DNA of 59,008 nt, from positions 1 to 59,008 of the forward strand of contig JASLWR010000016.1 in the NCBI GenBank assembly GCA_030740765.1, in the 5' to 3' direction. This document shows positions 34,108 through 44,133 of the stretch, one piece after another. Made by a program: the position numbers and the translations under genes. Source of the DNA: Thermoplasmatota archaeon (lineage in GTDB: Archaea; Thermoplasmatota; Penumbrarchaeia; JASLWR01). The notes under the pieces were generated by a model that worked only from the letters and a program-made list of their open reading frames with translations, was not told the DNA's origin and did no database searches. How positions within the stretch are numbered: position 1 is the first letter of the stretch; each line of letters begins with the position of its first letter.

Positions 34108-35478
34108 TTATGAAGAAACCTTGCCTACCAGATAGATATCAGTGGAGTCGATTATCTCTACATCGAAAAAAATTCCCAGTGGCAGATCCTCTTTTACCAC
34201 AACTGTCGTGTAGTTATCCGTACGAAGCAGAGTGGAATTCTTAGTTCCGGCCTCCACCGATAATGCTTTCAACCTTGTCCCTCGTCTTCCGGAAAGTTTC
34301 CTGTCTGTTATGTCGAATCTCAATTTCGTGAGTTCGCGCGAACGATTCTTTGCTTTCCAACCCACGATCCGGTTCTTCATGGATGCCGCCACGGTTCCCG
34401 GTCTCGGGGAAAAGCGGGTTATATTAATGACGTCCGGCTCGATCTCTTTCATCAGATCAAACGATCTTGCGAACTGTTCCTCATTCTCGCCCGGAAATCC
34501 AACTATAATATCCGTGGAAAGTGTGAGTTCAGGCAATCCTTGCCTCAACTGGCTGACGAGATCCACAAAATCGGACCTCTTGTATCTCCTCCTCATGGAG
34601 ACGAGAACCTCATGGTCACCGCTTTGCACGGGAAGATGAATGAAGGAATATATCTTTTTATTATTCATTACCGGGATCAACTCTCCGATGATCCGGGCAA
34701 GGCCCCACGGGTTCATCATACCTACTCGGAGTCGAAAATTATAATCCGAATTATCCTTCAGAATATCGTTCAGCAGAGAGGGGAGATAATATTTTTTTTC
34801 CTTAAACCCAAAATCAAAACCGTAAACCGCATTGTCCTGGCTCGTTAGGAATATCTCCTTTTTACCATTTCCCAGAGCTTTATTTATTCCACTGCGGATT
34901 TTTTCTCTCGAATAGCTTTCAAGTTGGCCTCTCGCAAATCTGGTGATACAGTAAGAACATTTTCCCAGACAGCCGTTACTGATAACTTCTATGTGGGTGG
35001 TGCTCAGCTCGTCAGCCGTAGGAGAGACGATATTGCTCTTTAGGAGAGTTCCCATTTCCGATCCTGGGATTTTATGTTTTTCACATCCGGTGGTTTCGCG
35101 ATCAATGGAATCTTCGTGTAAGCTCTCGATCATCTCCGGCAATTGAGCTTCTTCTCCAAAACTGCAAAAGACAACTTTCGGGAACCTCTCTTCGATGATC
35201 ACACGTCTGGAACTTGCCATGCATCCGGTAACGATCACGGGAATGGATCTTTTGGTAAAAGAGGTGATCTCACGGAGCATGTTCAGCTCGGTCCTCTCGA
35301 TGACACAGCAGGTCCGGATGATGGCAATATCCGCGAGACTAGCGTCATTGACGATTATATGGCCGGCTTTCTTAAGCATCTTCATGTGCTGGGCGGCCTC
35401 GCCGAAATTGGCAGTGCATCCGAAACACCTGATGAGTATGTTCATCTTTCCCATCTCTGATATTCGATTCGAATTCAT
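34108..35478 (-). CDS. tRNA methylthiotransferase, archaeal CDKAL1/e-MtaB type
   Basis: A 456-aa radical SAM enzyme that should convert t6A37 to ms2t6A in tRNAs reading ANN codons. The N-terminal UPF0004 domain holds an auxiliary 4Fe-4S cluster through RCFGCTAN, IRTCCV and VTGCMAS. The radical SAM motif is GCLGKCSYC, with HLPVQSGD and DIIVGFPGE following, and a C-terminal TRAM domain (ends LVGKVSS). Internal starts at residues 9 and 12 (35454, 35445) sit closer to the conserved N-terminus and are plausible. It is divergent from the hairpin-rich region at 35500-36030. Confidence 0.9.
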   Translation of the reverse strand: MNSNRISEMGKMNILIRCFGCTANFGEAAQHMKMLKKAGHIIVNDASLADIAIIRTCCVIERTELNMLREITSFTKRSIPVIVTGCMASSRRVIIEERFPKVVFCSFGEEAQLPEMIESLHEDSIDRETTGCEKHKIPGSEMGTLLKSNIVSPTADELSTTHIEVISNGCLGKCSYCITRFARGQLESYSREKIRSGINKALGNGKKEIFLTSQDNAVYGFDFGFKEKKYYLPSLLNDILKDNSDYNFRLRVGMMNPWGLARIIGELIPVMNNKKIYSFIHLPVQSGDHEVLVSMRRRYKRSDFVDLVSQLRQGLPELTLSTDIIVGFPGENEEQFARSFDLMKEIEPDVINITRFSPRPGTVAASMKNRIVGWKAKNRSRELTKLRFDITDRKLSGRRGTRLKALSVEAGTKNSTLLRTDNYTTVVVKEDLPLGIFFDVEIIDSTDIYLVGKVSS

Positions 35479-35737
35479 GTTTTATGATATTAATCTATCC
35501 CGAGAAATGATACAATTCCCCATCAATGGCAAATGACCCACATGTCGATAATTTCACAGAATAAGAATATTCAGCAAAATCAGTCCCTGCGGGTCTTATT
35601 CCAATTATAAGAGTTTATGCGAAGTTAAAAAAGTGCCATAAGTAGAATGTTTATTTGCTAAAACTTCTAAACAACTTATTCGCATTTGCACATAATGAGT
35701 GAAATTTTAAAAAGCCACTAAATAAGGTCCTCCGGCA

Positions 35738-35793
35738 TGTCATTTTAGGAATGATATTACAATAAGTACATTTTGTAACGCCTGAAAATGACA
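35738..35793. repeat. Inverted repeat, possible mobile-element remnant
   Basis: TGTCATTTTAGG (35738) pairs with CCTGAAAATGACA (35781) with one unpaired base, and the inner part (ATTACAA/TTGTAAC) also nearly pairs. No flanking duplication was found. Confidence 0.4.
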
Positions 35794-35805
35794 GAATAAG
35801 CGGGG

Positions 35806-35901
35806 TCAGGCAAGCAGTTTCTTTTCAATGGCCTCGTAGATTCTGAATAGATCACCATAGACACTCATTAACTGTCTGCCATTTCGATCCAATTTACCCA
35901 T
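35806..35901 (-). pseudogene. Short coding-like fragment, C-terminal relic
   Basis: Starting at the ATG (35901-35899) the minus strand reads MGKLDRNGRQLMSVYGDLFR and on through YEAIEKKLLA to a TGA, 31 residues of helical, gene-like composition. Upstream the frame continues into a GC-rich hairpin repeat with low-complexity Arg-rich translation. I suspect the end of a gene truncated by a hairpin element; the family was not recognised. Confidence 0.3.
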
Positions 35902-36030
35902 ACGGGGCCTATTGAGCCGTCCTCGGCTGGTGAGCCTGCGGACACTCCTGAGCCTTCGATTTCCTTCGGAAACCTACAGGCCACAGAAACACTGAAGCCA
36001 CAGAAAAGAATTTTATAATTCTGTGCTTCA

Positions 36031-36853
36031 GTGGCTAAAAAAAGGGGGGCTATTAATGATAACAAAAGTCAGTGGCCGCCCCTGGGATGGGAAGTCTATT
36101 TTCTTGTCAACGAAAATTATCAGGCGAACTATGGAATAAATTATATTGGCTCACGGGACATTGATATTGGATTACCCGATTATGATTCCTTTCGTCAAAT
36201 AGAGTCGTTTCTAATGAAAAAAATGAGTTTTGAGCAACTCTCATTTAGATATGTAAAATACCTTAATTACGACACGGGCGAGGAAATTTCTGAGGAAATT
36301 GCGAAAAAGATACCTCTCCATATTCTGATTCAATTATATGTGGATGCCATGATCCCCCAATATCGAGATGATGTGAAGAAAGAACTTGGATTCATACCCC
36401 CAGATGAGCCATTATTGGAGAAGGTTTTCGGTGATTCCAGTTATCGAAGAACGATAAATATCGCCAATAATGTGGTCATGGTTCCATCACCCGATGTACT
36501 AATTGCTATGAAATTGAATTCAATTGTCAATCGTACAAAGGATCACAAAAAGATAAAAGACATCTGCGATATCATATTGTCATAAGGGCGAAGCTCGACA
36601 GAATGTCGAGGTTTGCACTTGTGAAAATGTTCGCAGAATCGCAGCCCGGAGGGACCGATTCTGCAGAATTTCATTAAGCATTTTCTCAGATGGAAAACGA
36701 AATAAGCTCACCAGGAACGCGATTGAATTAAGTGATCCGGAAAATCGAAAAAAATTACTCGCAACGGTACTTAAGGAGGATATAATTCAAGCAGCCAATA
36801 TCATCAATGTCCCTATGGATATTATTGCCCGTATTATGAATAGTTTTGTGTGA
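36031..36853 (+). pseudogene. Nucleotidyltransferase-fold gene (AbiEii/DUF6036-like) split by a hairpin element
   Basis: The main frame (36031-36585) encodes a nucleotidyltransferase core with GSRDIDIGLPD and a C-terminal VPSPDVLIAMKLNSIVNRTKDHKKIKDICDI, as in AbiEii-like toxins or DUF6036 proteins. It ends abruptly at TAA. From 36689 a second open stretch (DGKRNKLTRNAIELSDPENR onward to the TGA at 36851-36853) has the same style. Deleting 36580-36670 joins them in frame (ILSLSIFSDGKRN) into about 243 aa. The N-terminus also looks short: the GTG start is poor, an in-frame stop sits at 36016 and the usual GG-x-A motif is replaced by NENYQANYG. Probably a dead gene. Confidence 0.6.
36580..36678. 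mobile_element. About 91-bp hairpin element inserted in the nucleotidyltransferase gene
   Basis: Flanked by TCATAAG (36580-36586) and TCATTAAG (36671-36678), an imperfect direct repeat. It contains hairpin CTCGACA-GAA-TGTCGAG (36594-36610) and hairpin GCAGAATCG/CGATTCTGC (36633-36641/36656-36664). An outer pair GAAAATG/CATTTTC (36623-36629/36679-36685) also exists. The architecture (small hairpin, GTTT, then a CGCAG-type hairpin) parallels the 108-bp element at 22913. Confidence 0.55.
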
Positions 36854-37062
36854 GAGATCAGTTGAACATTGAAAAATATATTATCTTCATAATGATCTGA
36901 TCGGAAGGTTCGCACCTTCCGTAGTCGGCGGAGTGCCGACTTATCGTTATTGTATTATTTTTAGTCGATCGTAGACGAGGCCCGTGTGGCCTTAGTGGCG
37001 ACGGGCCTCGAAAAGAAGAAGGAACTAGGAACGGAATGAAAAAGACAAACGTTAGTATGTAA
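36854..37062. repeat. Cluster of three GC-rich hairpins
   Basis: GGAAGGT/ACCTTCC (36903-36909/36914-36920), GTCGGC/GCCGAC (36924-36929/36935-36940, loop GGAGT) and CGAGGCCCGT/ACGGGCCTCG (36976-36985/37001-37010). They lie between the broken gene and the 3' end of the giant minus-strand gene. The third could terminate that gene; the first two look like palindromic repeats. Confidence 0.6.
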
Positions 37063-40000
37063 TTATTTAAATTTCGCTTTCTTTATATTCTCGTCTCGTT
37101 CGAAACCCCTGCGGAACATTCTGAAATACTTCAAAGCTCTCACCTTGTGCTTGCCCTTGAACTCGTGTTCTGAGTACCGGGCCTCCTCGAACAGGTTAGT
37201 AAGCTTGTAGGCGTTAGGTGCGCTAACAGCGGGAACCGCCTTGTAAACGGCCCTGCAAAACTCTTTGGGAGTCTGATTCTTTCTTCTCAAGAAACCGTAT
37301 TTATGAAGAACATCCAGCATGTTAATGTACGTTGTGTAAATCACCTTGCGTATCTCATCGGTTGTCTCGAGAAGATTGATGGCGTCGTCGAAAAGGCTCC
37401 TCAACTCACCAATATGACGCTTCCTCCACCGGTTCCAGTAATACAGTATTATACCTATGAGAACGAGGGCCACCAGTATGGGCAGCACTCCCTCTGCATT
37501 TCCGGATAGACCACCGCTAACCGATTCACGCGCAGCCGTGGCCGAGATCTCCTTTTGAGCAAATGCGGGTTTGTAAAAGTACATATTCGAACCTGCATAT
37601 TTGGCCGTTACCACGAATGAGTCCTTTCCCGCAGGATAATTGATGGTCATGTTGAAACGGCCGGAAGTGCTGGTGAACTCGTTGTATGTCTCACCTAAGA
37701 AAGTTATCTCTATGGGTTTGTTCCGTAAGGGCAGCCTCGTATCATCAACAAGGGTGAATCCAATATCCACCAGAGAGCCCTCATTTATGGTCCTGTTGGT
37801 GCCCACAGGGGTGTATTCGATGCCAATCTGGGCGTTGGCAAAAACGTTTATGGGTACCTTTGTCTCGGTGGGCCTGTGGCCGGATTTGGTCCCCAGGAAT
37901 CCCACCCGTAGCTCGTTCCTTCCCTTGACCGTTGTGAGAGGTATAATGGTGTTATAGGTGAATTCGCCGTCATTGAGTGATGTGTTCCCCACCTCCACCG
38001 AACCGATATAGATATGTATCAGCCAAGCCTCGTAAACGGTCCCACCGGGATCCTTGCGTACCACCAGATCCCCCAGATCATCCAGCAATTTACCGGTAAC
38101 GGTTATGCTATCGCCTCGAGACACGTTCACACTTGTAGGATCCAGTACCACCGTGGTTGGACTACCAACGATGATCTGCCCTGCACCTTTGGTGGGCAGG
38201 TACCTTGGTTTCCCGTCTGAGTCTTCCTTCCCGGAATAGTTGAGTAATATATCGATTGCCCCCAGCGGGTGAGAGTCCTGAACCTCATATTCGAAAGTGA
38301 ACTCACCATTGAAACTCGTCCGTCGGGGGATGGTGCCGCCTAAGTAGGAAATCTCCAATTCCTCGCCTACCAAGCCCTTTCCGGTATTATCCTTTAGGCT
38401 GCTCTTGAATGTCACGGTCCGATCCCTCTCGGTTGATATCAGAGTAAAAGAAAAATCGGTGGTGCCCGTAATAAAGAAAGTGGATTCATTGCTGGGCGAA
38501 GCGCTGGAAGGATAAAAGTCGCTACCCTTGAAATCGGCCTTGACACTGTACCAGCCAGCTGGCCACACACTCTTCACCAGTTTGTAAGATATGTAAAATC
38601 GTCCATTCTCGTCAGTGGTGGACTCCGGTCGATCGAACATGTTTATATTTCCCACCTCCTTGCCTATTATCTTAAGCATAACTACACCGCCCTCCACGGG
38701 AGTCCGGTTCACTCCGTAGACCACTCCCGACATGTTCACCCTTTCGCCGCACAGAAATACTTTCTTTCCATTGGTTTCCATGACATCGTCCAGTAATATC
38801 TCAACACCGTCGGCCGATACCAGCACCTCACGGGTCGTATTGGAGCCATAGAGATACTGGGAGCCAAAGAAATTGGCATAGAGTTTCTTGCTACCGATAA
38901 CGTGGGGCACCATGAGAGTAAAGTCTGCGTATCCCTTGCCGTTCGTATCGAAATCCCCCACATGGGTCTGCTCCCAGTATACGGTTACCCGGGCTTGCGG
39001 GACGGGAATATTATCCACATCCTTGAGATATACGGTCCCGTTCATCATCTTGTCCTCAAAAACTGTGGCAGACGGTGGGGGAGTCGTAAAGCTGATGATA
39101 GTGGGAGAGAAGAGCTCCAGAACGGAGATTCCGTCATCCCAGGATAAATTGTATAATTCCAACCCGATCAGTTTGCGGGATGCCTTGGCCCTGAGATAGT
39201 TCTCTCCCGTATTCAATCCCCGGAGCAGTTCACAGCTCACAACGAATATCCCGTTGGCTTCGGTTGAACCATTACCGACAAGATTCCCCGGGTCGGTAAG
39301 GGTCTTGTTCACGTATATCTCCACAATGGAACCTACAAGACCGGTTCCGTTCTCGTCGGTCACCCTCCCGCTGACGTCGAAAATACGATCTTCCATCTTT
39401 GTAAGGGTTTCGGGTGTCGAGGTGAACCGAATTTCAGTGGGATGTGTGATAATATCGGGTATTGTTTCCTCATCGTCATCCGGGTCCAATGGATCTCGTC
39501 CAAGCGTCACCTCATCACCATCGTCCATACCCCCCTTGTCCGTATCCATTTCCTTGGGTTTGGTAAAGTACACAAAAATTTCAGACCAATCGTCCAGACC
39601 GTCTGCATCGGTATCGTTTATCAGAGGATTTGTCAGATGAGTAATAACCTCGTCATAATCCGTTAGATTATCCCCATCCGTGTCATTCAGGATCGGCGAG
39701 GTCCCATGATCCATTATCTCAGCGTGATCGTCCAGGCCGTCGCTGTCGGTATCCGGTAATAGAGGGTTGGTGGAATAAAGCTCCAGTTCATCATTATCGT
39801 TGAGCAGATCCCCGTCCGTATCGACTTTTTTGGGATCGGTCAGATGCACCTTTACTTCCATATAATCGCTCAGGGTATCACCGTCCGTATCTGAAAGTAA
39901 TGGATCGGTCAGATGGATCTGGACCTCTTCGCCGTCCTCCAACTTATCTCCGTCTGTGTCATTCAATTTCGGGTGTGTTCCAAGCTGGTATTCCTGATAA

Positions 40001-43000
40001 TTCGTCAGGTTGTCATAGTCATAATCCAGATCACGGTCGAGAAGATTGTTGGGATTCAGTTCGTACAGCAATTCCCAGTTATCGGTCATATTGTCGCCGT
40101 CCGTGTCCGGATTGGTGGCATTGGTATTATAGGTGAATATCTCTTCCCAATCGGTCAGAGTATCACCGTCCGTATCGGGAAGCAGGGGATTTGTCCCGTA
40201 TAATTTCACCTCGTCGCCATCCTTAAGTGTATCGTTGTCTGTATCATCCAGAATGGGATTCGTCAGATTATAGTACTCCTGAAGATTTGTAAGACCGTCC
40301 AGATCGACATCTCCATCCGAGTCGGTATCGTTCAACGGATCAAGACCGTACGCCACTTCCCAACCATCCACCATCCGGTCATTATCAGTATCGTTCAAGA
40401 GAGGATTCGTTGAGTGTACGAAAAGTTCATCAAAATCATTCAAGCCATCAATGTCCGTGTCCGTCAACAGTGGGTCCGTAAGATGAATGAATATTTCCAT
40501 CCAGTCGTTCAATCCATCCAAATCCGTATCGTTAAGCGTAGGGTTCGTCCCATAAATATTTACCTCGTCGCCGTCAGTGAGGTTCTCACCATCGGTGTCA
40601 TTCAGCAGGGGATCAGTATTATGAATGAAAACCTCGTCACCGTCAAGAAGCGTATCATTGTCTGTATCGTTATTCAAGGGTTCGGTAAAATGGATATCTA
40701 TCTCAGCACCGTCTCCCAGAGTATCGTTGTCCGTATCGAAATCCAAGGGATCCGTACCATGTACGTTTTTCTCAGCCCAGTCAGATAGACCGTCGCCATC
40801 GGAATCAACGAGATCCTCGTCATCAACCGGGTCAAGGGGATCGTGGTTCCCCGAGTCGACCTCAACACCGTCCAAAGCCCCGCCTCCGTCGGTATCGGAG
40901 TCCAGCGGGTCGGTACCGTGATTTTCTTCCAGACCGTCCCCAAGGCCATCAAGATCCGTATCGGGCGACAGTGGGTTAGTAAAATAGGTGTATCTCTCTT
41001 CACCGTCCAGCAGTCCATCACCGTCAGTATCGTTCAATAACGGAAACGTAAAGTTAAGGGTGATCTCGTCAATGTCAGAGATACCATCACTGTCGCTGTC
41101 AACGGATGTGGGGGCGGTATGCAGGAACATCACTTCCTGCCGATCCAGGAGGCTGTCATCATCGGTATCATTATCCAGTGGATCCGTTAAATAAACATAC
41201 ACCTCTTCGCCGTCCAGGAGACCATCACCGTCGCTGTCCGTCCTCGCAGGATCGGTATTCAGGACCAGTTCTTGAGCATCGGTGAGCCCGTCGTTATCGC
41301 TGTCGACAATACTCCGATCGTCCCCCCTTACCAGGGGATCAAGCCCGTTCCAGATTTCGCTTCCGTCCGTAATAAATCCTTCGTCGGTATCCTTCTTTTT
41401 TGGATCGGTCCCATTGAGAACGGACTCAAGCCCGTCTGAGAGTCCATCGAGGTCAGAATCCGGGAAATTAGGATTTGTATCAAATATATAAACCTCATCA
41501 TGATCCAGTAATCCATCACCGTCACTGTCGGTCAGGTGTGGAACTGTGAAGGTTGTGAAAAGCTCCACAGAGTCAGAGATACCATCACCATCAGTGTCAT
41601 TCTCCAGAGGATCCAAGAAGTACGAGAATACTTCGATCCCATCCCCGATCCCGTCACCATCGCTATCCGGGATTAGATAATCGGTTCCCAGAATCTCCTC
41701 CATGTAATCAGGTATGCCGTCCGAATCGGTATCGAGAGGTAATGTTTTTCCCTGATCCACCAAAGGATCGAGGTTGAACCATAGCTCCTTGCCGTCGCTG
41801 ATACCGTCAATGTCCGTATCTATGACTAAAGGATCCGTGAAATAAAAAAACGATTCGTAACCGTCCCAAACACCGTCGCCATCGCTGTCAGGGTTTAAAG
41901 GATCTGTCTTATGGATGGTAATCTCGTCGCCATCATGGATGCAGTCATTGTCGGAATCCGGATCAAGTGGATCTGTGTGGTTAAGATGTACTTCATTATA
42001 ATCGTCCAAACCGTCGCCATCGCTATCAGCGTTCAAAGGATCAGTGATCATTTTATCGGACCCCCAGAAAAGCTCCTCCCAGTCAAATATCAGATCACCG
42101 TCGGTGTCGTTCGTCAACGGATCGGTATGATAATATCTCACTTCGAGTAAATCAAGCAGCCTGTCATCATCCGTGTCCGGATCAAGCGGATCCGTGCCAA
42201 AGTCACGCTCTTCACCATCTTTGAGGCCGTCGCTGTCCGAGTCCGGATTCAGGGGATTCGTACCGAATTCATAAAGCTCTTCGTAGTCGTCCAAGCCATC
42301 ATCATCGGTATCCGCTTTATTCGGATCGGTATGGTTGTCTAGTACTTCAGCACCGTCTGAGAGTCCTTCGCCATCCGAGTCCGGGTCCAGAGGGTTCGTA
42401 TGATAGAGATTGTTCTCATCATAGTCGTTCAAACCGTCATTATCACTGTCCTTGGTCTTATTCTTCTCAACACCCTTGTTGGTACCGTGTCCGTCGGCAG
42501 GAGCACCGTCCCACGTGTGAATGGTGGGGTCGGATCCATCGGAATTGATACCGGTACCCCCCGTAAGAGCATTGTTGTAAGGCGTTGTCTCGAAACCGAT
42601 CCAGCCGAGTTCGTTAAACAGCACTTCCGCCCAGGCGTGGCGATGCCCTTCCCTTATTGTCCGGTACCCGTTCTCCAGATTCCCTGGAGTATAACCAACT
42701 ACCAGTCTTGCAGGTAAGTTCAGACATCTTGCCAATAGCACGAAGGCGGAGGCAAAATCGGTACATTTCCCCTCCTTTGTCTCGAAGAGGAACTGGGTGA
42801 CCCAATCCCGATCCGCATCCATGGAAGTGGTGATATTATATGCATAGTTCTCATCAAGATACTCTATAATATTCAGCGCACGTTGGTACGGGCGGTCCTG
42901 TATATTAGGAATAAATGGTATTAATTCCTGCGTAAGAGTCTGCCTTGTGGAATTAGGTACTTCGAGGACGGGCGCCATCTCTGCGGACACGGGAACGGTG

Positions 43001-44133
43001 GCATTCATGAGGGTTTCTCGCGAATAAATAAATTCTTTTTGAGAGAACTGGTACGAAACGACGTAATCGGGTGAATAGAAATTATTGGCCTGATCCCTGT
43101 ATATCTCATTTGTTGCGTTGGACGTGGAAAAGGTCACGTTGAAAAGAATATTCGTATTCTGCGCCGTGGGGAGATAACCTCTGGAGCTACCCCAGAACAA
43201 CAGCCGAAAGGTTTTGATATTGGTCGTTTCGACCAATAGCGGATCCACATCCAACACTCCGCCCTGATATAAATCCATTGTATCTTGAGAATTATTCCAA
43301 CTGGTTCCCTCATAGAAATCATAGGTCTGCTCTCTCCAGTAAGAAGGGTCGGTTCCCGGTTCTATGAAAAACAATTTTTTATTAAAATTCAAATCATAGA
43401 AATTGTTCTCGAGAGATGGGGGTTGATCGCCCATGGTACTAGTCCCGTTCCCGGCTTGAGTTGGATCAGTACCTTCAAGGAATTCCTCCAAGTTCGTCTT
43501 ATTATCGTGATCAGGGTCCGCATTTGGATCATCCACACCGTATCGTTCCTCCCAATCATCAGGCATCTGGTCGACATCGGAATCCTCCGAACTAGTTGGA
43601 TCGGTCCCTGCCTCCACTTCCTCCCCATCGAGGATACCATCCTTATCCGAGTCGGGATCCGCAGGATCGGTTCCAAGACGCAATTCCTCACCATCATCGA
43701 TCTCGTCACCGTCTGAATCGTGATCCAGTATGTTGCTTAGCCCGTCATTGTCCAGATCCCCCTTAGGGCCGAATCTCTCGACAATATCGGAAGTATCCTC
43801 ATCCGAGTATCTCTCCTGCGCCCAAACGGGTATGGCCGACTTGACTTCGGCCCGTTTCGCATTCCAGTATTCAAATTCCACTCCGTCACCAATACCATCC
43901 TGATCGGTGTCAGGATTGTAAGGATCCGTGCCGATCTTGTCTGGCGTTTCCAGGTCATCTCCGAGACCATCACCATCACTATCCACTCCGGGAATGATAT
44001 TATCATAAAGGGTTTTATCGAATTCTTGATGCCTTGACGGCGCCTGCGGGAAGATATCGATGTAAGGCAAAGCTCCCAGTATCACAACAACTCCGATAAG
44101 GACGCTGAACATCTGGCCTCTCATTGTATTCAC
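37063..44133 (-). CDS. Giant surface protein: transglutaminase-like domain, about 48 TSP3 repeats, Ig-like domains, TM, DUF4129-like end
   Basis: A 2356-aa protein. After an N-terminal signal anchor (about 9-25) come about six calcium-binding DxDxDGxxD repeats, a beta domain, and a transglutaminase-like core with GKCTDFASAF (Cys near 456) and GHRHAWAEV (His near 497); the third position reads GFETTP, with Glu where Asp is usual. Residues about 560-1540 are about 42 tandem TSP3-type repeats of 22-24 aa. Six or so Ig/Big-like domains follow, then a TM (ILVALVLIGIILYYW) and a cytoplasmic DUF4129-like domain (LHKYGFLRRKNQTPKEF, EEARYSEHEF). The layout resembles TgpA-type membrane transglutaminases with a giant calcium-stiffened stalk inserted. 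It may cross-link or cleave surface proteins (inference). Confidence 0.88.
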   Translation of the reverse strand: MNTMRGQMFSVLIGVVVILGALPYIDIFPQAPSRHQEFDKTLYDNIIPGVDSDGDGLGDDLETPDKIGTDPYNPDTDQDGIGDGVEFEYWNAKRAEVKSAIPVWAQERYSDEDTSDIVERFGPKGDLDNDGLSNILDHDSDGDEIDDGEELRLGTDPADPDSDKDGILDGEEVEAGTDPTSSEDSDVDQMPDDWEERYGVDDPNADPDHDNKTNLEEFLEGTDPTQAGNGTSTMGDQPPSLENNFYDLNFNKKLFFIEPGTDPSYWREQTYDFYEGTSWNNSQDTMDLYQGGVLDVDPLLVETTNIKTFRLLFWGSSRGYLPTAQNTNILFNVTFSTSNATNEIYRDQANNFYSPDYVVSYQFSQKEFIYSRETLMNATVPVSAEMAPVLEVPNSTRQTLTQELIPFIPNIQDRPYQRALNIIEYLDENYAYNITTSMDADRDWVTQFLFETKEGKCTDFASAFVLLARCLNLPARLVVGYTPGNLENGYRTIREGHRHAWAEVLFNELGWIGFETTPYNNALTGGTGINSDGSDPTIHTWDGAPADGHGTNKGVEKNKTKDSDNDGLNDYDENNLYHTNPLDPDSDGEGLSDGAEVLDNHTDPNKADTDDDGLDDYEELYEFGTNPLNPDSDSDGLKDGEERDFGTDPLDPDTDDDRLLDLLEVRYYHTDPLTNDTDGDLIFDWEELFWGSDKMITDPLNADSDGDGLDDYNEVHLNHTDPLDPDSDNDCIHDGDEITIHKTDPLNPDSDGDGVWDGYESFFYFTDPLVIDTDIDGISDGKELWFNLDPLVDQGKTLPLDTDSDGIPDYMEEILGTDYLIPDSDGDGIGDGIEVFSYFLDPLENDTDGDGISDSVELFTTFTVPHLTDSDGDGLLDHDEVYIFDTNPNFPDSDLDGLSDGLESVLNGTDPKKKDTDEGFITDGSEIWNGLDPLVRGDDRSIVDSDNDGLTDAQELVLNTDPARTDSDGDGLLDGEEVYVYLTDPLDNDTDDDSLLDRQEVMFLHTAPTSVDSDSDGISDIDEITLNFTFPLLNDTDGDGLLDGEERYTYFTNPLSPDTDLDGLGDGLEENHGTDPLDSDTDGGGALDGVEVDSGNHDPLDPVDDEDLVDSDGDGLSDWAEKNVHGTDPLDFDTDNDTLGDGAEIDIHFTEPLNNDTDNDTLLDGDEVFIHNTDPLLNDTDGENLTDGDEVNIYGTNPTLNDTDLDGLNDWMEIFIHLTDPLLTDTDIDGLNDFDELFVHSTNPLLNDTDNDRMVDGWEVAYGLDPLNDTDSDGDVDLDGLTNLQEYYNLTNPILDDTDNDTLKDGDEVKLYGTNPLLPDTDGDTLTDWEEIFTYNTNATNPDTDGDNMTDNWELLYELNPNNLLDRDLDYDYDNLTNYQEYQLGTHPKLNDTDGDKLEDGEEVQIHLTDPLLSDTDGDTLSDYMEVKVHLTDPKKVDTDGDLLNDNDELELYSTNPLLPDTDSDGLDDHAEIMDHGTSPILNDTDGDNLTDYDEVITHLTNPLINDTDADGLDDWSEIFVYFTKPKEMDTDKGGMDDGDEVTLGRDPLDPDDDEETIPDIITHPTEIRFTSTPETLTKMEDRIFDVSGRVTDENGTGLVGSIVEIYVNKTLTDPGNLVGNGSTEANGIFVVSCELLRGLNTGENYLRAKASRKLIGLELYNLSWDDGISVLELFSPTIISFTTPPPSATVFEDKMMNGTVYLKDVDNIPVPQARVTVYWEQTHVGDFDTNGKGYADFTLMVPHVIGSKKLYANFFGSQYLYGSNTTREVLVSADGVEILLDDVMETNGKKVFLCGERVNMSGVVYGVNRTPVEGGVVMLKIIGKEVGNINMFDRPESTTDENGRFYISYKLVKSVWPAGWYSVKADFKGSDFYPSSASPSNESTFFITGTTDFSFTLISTERDRTVTFKSSLKDNTGKGLVGEELEISYLGGTIPRRTSFNGEFTFEYEVQDSHPLGAIDILLNYSGKEDSDGKPRYLPTKGAGQIIVGSPTTVVLDPTSVNVSRGDSITVTGKLLDDLGDLVVRKDPGGTVYEAWLIHIYIGSVEVGNTSLNDGEFTYNTIIPLTTVKGRNELRVGFLGTKSGHRPTETKVPINVFANAQIGIEYTPVGTNRTINEGSLVDIGFTLVDDTRLPLRNKPIEITFLGETYNEFTSTSGRFNMTINYPAGKDSFVVTAKYAGSNMYFYKPAFAQKEISATAARESVSGGLSGNAEGVLPILVALVLIGIILYYWNRWRKRHIGELRSLFDDAINLLETTDEIRKVIYTTYINMLDVLHKYGFLRRKNQTPKEFCRAVYKAVPAVSAPNAYKLTNLFEEARYSEHEFKGKHKVRALKYFRMFRRGFERDENIKKAKFK

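Larger units (their letters stand above)
35479..36030. other. Intergenic region with relic sequences
   Basis: 550 bp without an intact gene. It holds a 12/13-bp imperfect inverted repeat (35738-35749/35781-35793), a coding-like 31-codon fragment on the minus strand, a GC-rich hairpin stretch (35920-35970) and a 9-bp hairpin CACTGAAGC/GCTTCAGTG just before the broken nucleotidyltransferase gene. Confidence 0.5.

Noticed and set aside
37303-43716. Regular DNA periodicity in the giant gene, considered as a CRISPR-like array
   Set aside because: The period (about 66-72 bp) follows TSP3 protein repeats, units vary and the frame is open throughout.
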